19,721 bases of DNA from DAOTWP01 sp034435675 (GTDB lineage: Bacteria > Chloroflexota > Anaerolineae > Aggregatilineales > Phototrophicaceae), in assembly GCA_034435675.1 (NCBI GenBank), contig DAOTWP010000297.1, forward strand, positions 1-19,721, read 5' to 3'. Below, piece by piece: positions 7,550-13,840 of the stretch (its first letter is position 1; each line of letters begins with the position of its first letter). The position numbers and the translations under genes are program-made. Below the pieces are notes generated by a model. It did not search any database. It saw only the letters and a program-made list of their open reading frames with translations, and had not been told where the DNA came from.

Positions 7550-8602
7550 ATGCGGACAGTTGAGTGGGTGCAGCAAGGTGCGGCAGGCGTTGTGCGGATG
7601 ATTGACCAGAAGCTGATTCCGTGGGAACTGCGACAGGTTGATTTTGATCAGCATGAGGCGGTTGCAGCGGCAATTACCGATATGACGGTACGTGGCGCGC
7701 CCGCAATAGGGGCTGCCGCGGCGTTTGGGTTGGCGCTTGCCGCTCAAGAAAGCCGTGCCACTGATTTCCCCGCGTTGAGGACTGATCTTCAGGATGCGGC
7801 GGAAACGCTTAAAAAAGCCCGTCCGACGGCAGTGAATCTTGCCTGGGCGGTTGATCGCCTGATGACGCTGGTAACCGAGGGCACACTTGCGCACCCGGAC
7901 CAACTGCGTGCCGCGCTGCTGGCAGCAGCACAGCGCATTGCTGATGAAGATGTTCTCACTAATCAGCGCATGGGTGCATTCGGGGCGACACTGATTCAGG
8001 ATGGCGATACGGTGCTGCATCACTGCAACACCGGCGCGCTGGCGACTGTGGATTACGGCACGGCGTTGGGCGTCATTCGTGCGGCATTTGAACAGGGCAA
8101 ACGCTTGCATGTGCTGCTGGATGAAACGCGCCCGCGTTTGCAGGGAGCACGGCTCAGCGCGTGGGAACTTGAACAGCTTGGCGTTGCTTATGATATCATC
8201 CCGGACACCGCTGCCGGATATTACATGCAGCGCGGCGAAATCAAACTGGTGCTTGTCGGCGCGGATCGAATCGCGGCGAATGGTGATGCAGCCAACAAAA
8301 TCGGCACTTACCAGATCGCAGTGCTGGCAAAAGAGAACAACATCCCCTTCTATGTTGTTGCGCCAACCTCGACCATTGACCTTACACTGCCAACCGGTGC
8401 GGCAATCCCGATTGAGCAACGCGACAAACTGGAAGTACTCGCCCCATATGGCATTCCAATTGCTCCTGCGCATTTCAACGCGCGTAATCCTGCCTTTGAT
8501 GTGACCCCCAACCGCTATCTGGCAGGTATTGTCACCGAACACGGTATTGCGCGCGCGCCGTTTACAGACAGTCTGCCGCGTGCGGTTGAAGGTCGTCTTT
8601 GA
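7550..8602 (+). CDS. mtnA: S-methyl-5-thioribose-1-phosphate isomerase
   Basis: 350 aa, full length. MtnA converts methylthioribose-1-phosphate to methylthioribulose-1-phosphate in the methionine salvage pathway, cytoplasmic. Motifs: VRGAPAIGAAAAFG (47-60), HHCNTGALATVDYGTALGVI with catalytic Cys159, DETRPRLQGARL (191-202), and VGADRIAANGDAANKIGTY with catalytic Asp239. This pattern separates it from the related eIF2B-type ribose-1,5-bisphosphate isomerases, which lack the NTGALAT sequence. No other methionine salvage gene (methylthioadenosine phosphorylase, mtnK, mtnB-D) is in the window, so the rest of the pathway must be elsewhere or incomplete. No strong Shine-Dalgarno precedes the ATG, but the N-terminus aligns with the family. 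It converges with the ATPase gene with 7 nt between stops and no obvious terminator. Confidence 0.95.
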   Translation: MRTVEWVQQGAAGVVRMIDQKLIPWELRQVDFDQHEAVAAAITDMTVRGAPAIGAAAAFGLALAAQESRATDFPALRTDLQDAAETLKKARPTAVNLAWAVDRLMTLVTEGTLAHPDQLRAALLAAAQRIADEDVLTNQRMGAFGATLIQDGDTVLHHCNTGALATVDYGTALGVIRAAFEQGKRLHVLLDETRPRLQGARLSAWELEQLGVAYDIIPDTAAGYYMQRGEIKLVLVGADRIAANGDAANKIGTYQIAVLAKENNIPFYVVAPTSTIDLTLPTGAAIPIEQRDKLEVLAPYGIPIAPAHFNARNPAFDVTPNRYLAGIVTEHGIARAPFTDSLPRAVEGRL

Positions 8603-8609
8603 GCAGTAG

Positions 8610-9932
8610 TCAATGCTGCCAGAAGTGTTCGTCCAACGGCAGTGTCCGCAGGGGTTTGGTTCCTGTCAGCCGCAGTTCACCCTCTATGCGCTCTACCAGC
8701 ACTGTATATTCAGGATAAGCTGGGTCTGCGCCGGGCTGCCACTCCGCAATGCTGTGCAGCCGCAGTCTTCCCTCAGCACGCTGGGCGCGCACCACAACTA
8801 CAAAGGGCAGGCGTGCGTAAAGCGCCTGTGCGAGCCTGTCGCCCTGTGCAGGATCGGCGCGGCGTGCCAGCATGCCCAGTGCGCTGCGCACCCGCTTCGG
8901 GTCTGCCGAACCGCGAAATGCCCACAACTGGCGGGGGGCATCGGGCTGTAAAAGCAGTGGCGCGATGCTTTCGGGTGCATCTGCACGAATTTCGTCCAGC
9001 AGCAAACACGCTGCCTTTTGTTGCAGTGCCGTTGGAATTAGCTGCCCAAATGCTGTCCCGATGGCAGTGCCAGTTTGCGCGCAGGCGATCAGGCGCGGCA
9101 TACCCTGGGGCAGAGATAATTCCCCGGCGCGCTCGACCGCCAGCACCATATTCGCCTGCGGCAGGTAGTCCGCCAGCGCACCGAGCAGTGTCGTCTTGCC
9201 GGACTCCGTGTCCCCCACGATGACCAGACCATGCGGTGATTGTGCCAGTGCACGCAGCAGCACCGCAGCCTGTGCTGTCATAAAATCGGTTTCCACCAGG
9301 GTATCAAGTGTGACACGCTGGGCGGGATGCAGACGAATGTCAGCCGTGTAGCTCAGCGCGGCGGGGGGCATCAGCAGATTAAGGCACAATCGCCGTTCTC
9401 CAACTTGCAGCCCTGCTTCCAGATACGACTGCTCCGGGAGAAGATCTACCCCTGCATCTCGCGCCAGTCGTTTGAGAATGCGCCGCAAATGACTTTCATC
9501 CTCAAAAATTGGCGCTATCGGTGTCAGTTCACCGTGTCCGTAGCGTACAGAAACCTTGTTACCCCCTTCCAGGGCGATCGTGGTGATCTGTGTATCTGCA
9601 AACAACCTGTCCAATGGGCCGTAAGCAAACAGTTCGCTACAGGCACCCTGAATCAGCAGTGCCTGATCTTCTACAGAAAGCTGTAAAGATTCTACCGCAA
9701 TCACATAGCTGACCGTTTCGCGTACCAGTGCCAGCCGTTTTGCCACTGTATCTGCGGCAGTGAGCGCAGTGCTATCTGCCGCGTGTTCTTCTGCGAACTG
9801 ATTGACGACACGTTCCAATAGTGCGCGCAACGAGTAGCGCCGGGTGCTGAACAACGTAGAGAGAAACTCAGGTTCGCGCCCGCTGTCGGCGGGTTTGCGC
9901 GGCAGATCATCACCACTCGTCTGGTGTGTCAT
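8610..9932 (-). CDS. Divergent CpaF/TadA-type secretion ATPase
   Basis: 440 aa from ATG 9932, chosen because GAGG lies nine nt upstream; a TTG at 9947 overlapping the stop of the preceding gene is the alternative. The order of parts fits type II/IV secretion and Flp pilus ATPases of the CpaF group: an all-helical N-terminus, then ACSELFAYGPLDRLFADTQI (the 'GPLxxLLxDxxI' entry to the N-terminal domain), then the RecA-like core. Walker A is GDTESGKTT (240-248), Walker B CLLLDEI (309-315). Two departures stand out: the conserved His-box region (usually HANS) reads FRGSAD (339-344), and the Walker B region has DEI rather than the usual GEVRG. It probably hydrolyses or at least binds ATP. No pilin, TadB/C or secretin genes are adjacent, so its partner is unknown. 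It follows the nicotinate phosphoribosyltransferase gene in the same direction. Confidence 0.75.
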   Translation of the reverse strand: MTHQTSGDDLPRKPADSGREPEFLSTLFSTRRYSLRALLERVVNQFAEEHAADSTALTAADTVAKRLALVRETVSYVIAVESLQLSVEDQALLIQGACSELFAYGPLDRLFADTQITTIALEGGNKVSVRYGHGELTPIAPIFEDESHLRRILKRLARDAGVDLLPEQSYLEAGLQVGERRLCLNLLMPPAALSYTADIRLHPAQRVTLDTLVETDFMTAQAAVLLRALAQSPHGLVIVGDTESGKTTLLGALADYLPQANMVLAVERAGELSLPQGMPRLIACAQTGTAIGTAFGQLIPTALQQKAACLLLDEIRADAPESIAPLLLQPDAPRQLWAFRGSADPKRVRSALGMLARRADPAQGDRLAQALYARLPFVVVVRAQRAEGRLRLHSIAEWQPGADPAYPEYTVLVERIEGELRLTGTKPLRTLPLDEHFWQH

Positions 9933-9943
9933 AGTGTGCTGCC

Positions 9944-11284
9944 TCAAAGCTGACTCAGGTCAATAGGCTGCAAATCGGGATTATCGCAGGGCTGACGACC
10001 TGTTTTAGCCATATCCACCCATTGCCTCCCAATTTTAATGCGCACTACATCCATGGTGTAGTCCGTGTTCGTGCGTGCGTCATTGCGCAGGAATGTTGAC
10101 CCCACACCGTAAACATCCACTGGGACACCGTCTGCCTCAAACTGGCGAATGCGTTCGGCGCTAAAACCGCCGGATGCCACAATCTTGACCTGCTGGCAGA
10201 AGCGTTTTGCCGCATCTTCCAGTTTGGGTGGAACATGCCAGCGCGTCCAAGCAGTGTTCATTGCCTCGCGCAGTGTGCGAATCAGTGGTGCGCTGACTCC
10301 GGTCGGGGCATCTGGCGGCAGCGCAATATCGCGCATTTCCCCCGCTGTGTCCGGGCGCACACCGTACAGTGTCCAGCGCTGCTGTTCGGTTTCGTCGCCC
10401 GCTTCCAGCGCGGGGCAATACTGCTCCCAGTAAGCGTCCAGCACGGCAAGAGACGCACCAATACAGTCGTTGTTAAAATCTACCAGGGCTACCCGATTGA
10501 CATGCACAGGCACATAGCGTGCGAACGCGCGCATGGTTTCGGCTGTGTCCGCAAGGAAGCAGGCAATCAGCGCGTGGGGAACAGTGCCACCGCCCTGCCC
10601 ACCCCACCATGCTGCTCCGGCATCTGTGCTTGCCAGCGGGCGCAGGTTCTGCCCACGATCCCGATTGTGGCGCTGAATTGCCAGCCAGTAGGCATAACCA
10701 TCAACACTTTGCGTTTCTGGCAGATCAAAACGTGCCGGGAAAAACAAGACCTGTTTGCCCTGCGCAGCAGCAAGCAGTTCATACACATTTGTCGCAATGC
10801 GGCTGGCATGACTCAGTACGCCAAGGATCGGCGTTTCGAGCAGCGCAAAATCACGGTAGCGCCCGCGTATTTTCAGCACAGGCTGTACATGCATCGGATC
10901 ACCTGCGTAGTGGGTCAGCACTCCATCCTCTACTGCGAGCACTTCAAGCTGGTCTGCGCTTCCGATGAATGCGCCGTCATCAAAATAGCCGGTGCAGTAC
11001 CGCAGCAGCGCCAGCGCCATGTCTACACCGGCGACCAGCACCTGCGGCGCGCGGCGATTGAAAACCTGCGTTTCCACAACCGCGTCACCGACAGGCAGCG
11101 TGTCTGCTGCCGCCGGAACCGCACGTGGACTGCTGCCTCCGAATGTATAGCCTGCCATTGCAGCGCCATTCAGGACATAGACGACATTCTCGAAGTACTT
11201 GTCGCTGTAGTAACCCCGCCGCAGTCCGTCAATGTCCAACTTGAACACTGCATTTGTCAGACGGTTATGATCGAAAATGGACAT
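9944..11284 (-). CDS. pncB: Nicotinate phosphoribosyltransferase
   Basis: 446 aa. The enzyme joins nicotinate to PRPP giving nicotinate mononucleotide, the entry step of the Preiss-Handler route of NAD salvage, in the cytoplasm. Visible family features: LRRGYYSDKYF (21-31), the core ETPILGVLSHASRIATN (150-166), GGGTVPHALIACF (231-243), LVDFNND (267-273), and the phosphate-binding end region IVASGGFSAERI with VDVYGVGS (368-396). The order and spacing match PncB/NAPRT rather than quinolinate PRT, which is much shorter. The ATG at 11284 follows AAAAGG by about eight nt. It leads a two-gene unit with the ATPase, whose start is 11 nt downstream or overlapping. Divergent from the PfkB kinase with a 119-nt shared control region. 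PRPP-type chemistry fits the nucleotide-salvage flavour of neighbours deoA and the kinase, though no common regulon is shown. Confidence 0.93.
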   Translation of the reverse strand: MSIFDHNRLTNAVFKLDIDGLRRGYYSDKYFENVVYVLNGAAMAGYTFGGSSPRAVPAAADTLPVGDAVVETQVFNRRAPQVLVAGVDMALALLRYCTGYFDDGAFIGSADQLEVLAVEDGVLTHYAGDPMHVQPVLKIRGRYRDFALLETPILGVLSHASRIATNVYELLAAAQGKQVLFFPARFDLPETQSVDGYAYWLAIQRHNRDRGQNLRPLASTDAGAAWWGGQGGGTVPHALIACFLADTAETMRAFARYVPVHVNRVALVDFNNDCIGASLAVLDAYWEQYCPALEAGDETEQQRWTLYGVRPDTAGEMRDIALPPDAPTGVSAPLIRTLREAMNTAWTRWHVPPKLEDAAKRFCQQVKIVASGGFSAERIRQFEADGVPVDVYGVGSTFLRNDARTNTDYTMDVVRIKIGRQWVDMAKTGRQPCDNPDLQPIDLSQL

Positions 11285-11337
11285 AGAATTTACCTTTTCT
11301 CGTTCAAGTCTATTCTACAACCCTGTTTGCATTGTGG

Positions 11338-11343
11338 TATACT
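11338..11343 (+). promoter_or_regulatory. Candidate extended -10 element for the PfkB kinase gene
   Basis: TGG-TATACT reads as an extended -10 (TG, one base, then TATACT at 11338-11343). No good -35 is seen 16-18 nt upstream, which is tolerated for extended -10 promoters. It would give a leader of about 55 nt before ATG 11404. Read from consensus only. Confidence 0.35.
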
Positions 11344-11367
11344 CACCCATCGCCTTACAGATCGAAT

Positions 11368-11373
11368 ATTATA
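11368..11373 (-). promoter_or_regulatory. Candidate -10 element for the pncB unit
   Basis: On the - strand a perfect TATAAT lies at 11373-11368. A perfect TTGACA is present on the same strand at 11382-11377 but only four nt away, so the two cannot serve as one -35/-10 pair. A usable -35 at normal spacing is not clear. The leader to the pncB start would be about 75 nt. The gap thus holds overlapping divergent promoter-like sequences. Confidence 0.3.
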
Positions 11374-11403
11374 TAGCTGTCAAGCACAGCGCGGGACAAT
11401 CAG

Positions 11404-12369
11404 ATGGATGTACTGATTTCAGGATCAATCGCCTACGATTATTTGATGCGTTTTCCGGGACGCTTCGTGGACTATCTGCTGCCGGACCAGTTACATCAGG
11501 TGAGCCTCAGTTTTCTGGTGGAGGACATGACCAAACACTGGGGCGGCGTTGCGGCGAATATCGCCTTCAATATGGCAATGCTCGGTTTGAAGCCCCGGCT
11601 TTTTGGCACGGTTGGGCGCGACTTCGCGGATTATCGGGCATGGCTGGAAAGCGCAGGGGTGGATACCAGCACCGTGGTACAGTTGGATCATGTGTTCACC
11701 GCATCCTTTTTTGCCAACACCGATCTTGACAACAATCAGATTGCTTCCTTCTATTCTGGCGCGATGACCCACGCACGCGATTACCGCATTGCTGACGTCT
11801 ACGACAAAAAGCCCGATCTAGTGGTCATTTCCCCGAATGATCCCCTGGCGATGTGTGCCATTGCTGAGGAATGCCGTGATCGCGGGATTAAATTCATTTA
11901 CGATCCCAGTCAGCAGGTGCCGCGTTTGTCCGGTGAGGAGCTTTACCGGGACATGCAGGGCGCGCATGCGCTGGTTGTCAACGCCTACGAAGCGGAAATT
12001 ATCTGCAAAAAGACGCAACAGACGATTGACGACCTGCGCCGCCAGCTCGAAATTCTGGTGATTACTCAGGGCAAGCATGGTTCACATATCTATGCTGGGG
12101 GCGAAAAACTGAATATCCCCACGTTCCCCGAAGTGAAGATCGTTGATCCAACCGGCGTGGGCGATGCCTACCGCGCGGGGTTGATTCGCGGGTTGGCGTC
12201 CGGTTGGTCGCTGGAATTGTGCGGTCAGGTGGGGTCGCTGTGCGCCACCTATGTCCTCGAACAGGTGGGGACGCAGAATCACTCCTACCGCATTGACGAT
12301 TTTATCACTCGTTTTCGTACACTCTATGATGATCGTGGGCAACTGGATTTGCTGCTGCACGACGATTAA
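11404..12369 (+). CDS. PfkB-family kinase, likely adenosine or sugar kinase
   Basis: 321 aa, typical for the ribokinase/PfkB family of cytoplasmic ATP-dependent sugar and nucleoside kinases. First signature: WGGVAANIAFNMAMLG (46-61). Second signature: DPTGVGDAYRAGLIRG (248-263) with catalytic base Asp254 and the anion-hole GVGD. NAYEAEI (193-199) is the usual mid-domain motif. The DPTGVGD form is like that of actinobacterial adenosine kinases as I recall them, whereas ribokinase and fructokinase more often have DTxGAGD. The next gene encodes S-adenosylhomocysteinase, whose product adenosine must be removed to pull the reaction forward; adenosine kinase would do so. Substrate therefore inferred, not shown. 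No clear Shine-Dalgarno precedes the ATG. Alternative: generic carbohydrate kinase. Confidence 0.85.
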   Translation: MDVLISGSIAYDYLMRFPGRFVDYLLPDQLHQVSLSFLVEDMTKHWGGVAANIAFNMAMLGLKPRLFGTVGRDFADYRAWLESAGVDTSTVVQLDHVFTASFFANTDLDNNQIASFYSGAMTHARDYRIADVYDKKPDLVVISPNDPLAMCAIAEECRDRGIKFIYDPSQQVPRLSGEELYRDMQGAHALVVNAYEAEIICKKTQQTIDDLRRQLEILVITQGKHGSHIYAGGEKLNIPTFPEVKIVDPTGVGDAYRAGLIRGLASGWSLELCGQVGSLCATYVLEQVGTQNHSYRIDDFITRFRTLYDDRGQLDLLLHDD

Positions 12370-12409
12370 GTCAGGCGTTTAGCGCCGGGATTCCGTCAGG
12401 AACACACTG

Positions 12410-12438
12410 GCGACAAGTCTATCTTCGTATGCTACAAT
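12410..12438 (+). promoter_or_regulatory. Candidate sigma-70 promoter of ahcY
   Basis: GCGACA (12410-12415) and TACAAT (12433-12438) are 17 nt apart, and TG at 12430-12431 makes the -10 extended (TGC-TACAAT). Transcription would begin near 12445 and leave a ~70-nt leader. That leader contains a possible hairpin, GAGGTGTG (12450-12457) with TGCGCCTC (12466-12473), including three G-U pairs. It suggests ahcY can be transcribed apart from the kinase. Upstream, a short GGCG/CGCC hairpin after the kinase stop has no T-run. Confidence 0.5.
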
Positions 12439-12516
12439 GCCCGCGTTCTGAGGTGTGAATTCTCATGCGCCTCTCATCCGGGCGATTGCTTTTAAGTGGA
12501 GTCTTCAGGAGACAAC

Positions 12517-13779
12517 ATGACCGTTGAACACGATGTAAAGGACCTGAATCTGGCGACCGGCGGGCGCTACCGCATTCAGTGGGCGGAGCATGAAATGCCT
12601 GTGCTGCGCGCTATTCGCGAGCGTTTTGAACGCGAAAAGCCCCTTAAAGGGCTGCGCGTTTCTGCCTGCCTGCATGTCACCACCGAAACCGCGAACCTGA
12701 TGCGCACGCTTCAGGCAGGGGGGGCGGATGTGGTGGTGTGTGCCTCCAACCCGCTTTCAACCCAGGATGATGTCGCTGCATCGCTGGTAGCGCACGATGA
12801 AATCCCGGTCTATGCCATCAAGGGCGAAGACAACAAGACTTACTACGACCACATCACTGCCGCGCTGGATCACAAACCGCACATTACGATGGACGATGGC
12901 GCTGACCTAGTGAGTACAATCCACAAGTCGCGGCGTGAACTGCTGGACACGATTGTTGGCGGTACTGAAGAAACGACCACCGGCGTAATCCGCCTGCGCG
13001 CGATGGCAAAAGACGGCGCGCTGATGTTCCCGGTGATTGCCGTGAATGACAGCAACACCAAGCACCTGTTCGATAACCGTTACGGCACCGGGCAGAGCAC
13101 GATTGATGGTATTATCCGTGCGACCAATGTGCTGCTTGCGGGGCGTAATGTCGTGGTGGCGGGCTATGGCTGGTGCAGCCGGGGCATTGCCAGCCGGGCG
13201 CAGGGCATGGGGGCAAACGTGATCGTCACCGAAATTGACCCGCTGAAGGCGCTTGAGGCGGTGATGGACGGCTTCCGCGTCATGCCAATGGTGGAAGCTG
13301 CGAAAGTCGGTGATGTGTTTGTCACGGCAACCGGTGACATCAATGTGATTGATACGCACCATTTTGAAATGATGAAACCGGGCGCGATTGTCTGTAACTC
13401 TGGGCATTTCAATGTGGAAATCAACCTTGATGGGCTGCGCGCCATGTCTGATGGTGACCCGCAGTTGGTGCGCCCGTTTGTGGAGCAGTACACGATCAAG
13501 GGACGCCCGGTATATGTTCTCGGTGAGGGTCGTCTGATCAACCTTGCATCAGCAGAGGGGCATCCAGCAAGTGTGATGGACATGAGCTTTGCCAATCAGG
13601 CACTTGGCGCTGAATACATGATGAAAAACGCCAGCACCTTGAAGCCGGAAGTTTATACGATCCCCGAAGATGTTGACAAGGAAATCGCCCGCTTGAAGCT
13701 TGAGGCAATGGGAGTCAAAATTGATGCCCTGACGCCTGAACAGGCGGCGTATTTGAACCAATGGGAACACGGGACGTAA
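12517..13779 (+). CDS. ahcY: Adenosylhomocysteinase (S-adenosyl-L-homocysteine hydrolase)
   Basis: 420 aa from ATG 12517, chosen over the in-frame GTG at 12496 because AGGAGA (12507-12512) sits just upstream. AhcY reversibly splits S-adenosylhomocysteine to adenosine and homocysteine using bound NAD, relieving methyltransferase inhibition. Motifs: CLHVTTETANL with His53, MDDGADL (125-131), GGTEETTTGV with Glu151/152, NDSNTKHLFDNRYGTGQS with Lys182 and Asp186, NAD-binding GYGWCSRGIA (217-226) followed by VTEIDP, and NSGHFN (294-299). It is the short archaeal/thermophile-like type: the ~40-residue insertion and the C-terminal KPDHYRY that reaches across to the partner's NAD in animal and many bacterial enzymes are absent. 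It follows the PfkB kinase and precedes a secreted protein gene by 61 nt without a visible terminator. Confidence 0.96.
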   Translation: MTVEHDVKDLNLATGGRYRIQWAEHEMPVLRAIRERFEREKPLKGLRVSACLHVTTETANLMRTLQAGGADVVVCASNPLSTQDDVAASLVAHDEIPVYAIKGEDNKTYYDHITAALDHKPHITMDDGADLVSTIHKSRRELLDTIVGGTEETTTGVIRLRAMAKDGALMFPVIAVNDSNTKHLFDNRYGTGQSTIDGIIRATNVLLAGRNVVVAGYGWCSRGIASRAQGMGANVIVTEIDPLKALEAVMDGFRVMPMVEAAKVGDVFVTATGDINVIDTHHFEMMKPGAIVCNSGHFNVEINLDGLRAMSDGDPQLVRPFVEQYTIKGRPVYVLGEGRLINLASAEGHPASVMDMSFANQALGAEYMMKNASTLKPEVYTIPEDVDKEIARLKLEAMGVKIDALTPEQAAYLNQWEHGT

Positions 13780-13840
13780 GCTGTCACACTGGTGTGCCTG
13801 CAAACCCGATGTTCCTGTTTCAAGTCCCAAGGAGGGGTGT

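Noticed and set aside
6795..7673. 292-codon frame on the - strand opposite the DsbA-like gene
   Set aside because: Covers two real + genes and the gap between them; translation lacks recognisable motifs.
7388..8542. Long open frame on the - strand (384 codons) across mtnA
   Set aside because: It lies opposite the fully recognisable mtnA, its translation is rich in Arg, Cys and His with no family pattern, and it is best explained as a codon-bias shadow.
10235..11416. Long open frame on the + strand (393 codons) opposite pncB
   Set aside because: Cys/His/Arg-rich translation with no domain pattern, antisense to a clear nicotinate phosphoribosyltransferase.
4560..12369. Archaeal-style pentose-bisphosphate/AMP pathway (DeoA-family, MtnA-family and PfkB-family genes together)
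   Set aside because: The DeoA-like protein lacks the N-terminal extension of AMP phosphorylase, the isomerase has the MtnA-specific NTGALAT motif, and no RubisCO gene is seen.
12370..12516. S-adenosylhomocysteine or S-adenosylmethionine riboswitch before ahcY
   Set aside because: The leader is only about 70 nt after the candidate promoter; its hairpin relies on three G-U pairs and I cannot find the conserved core of any known class.
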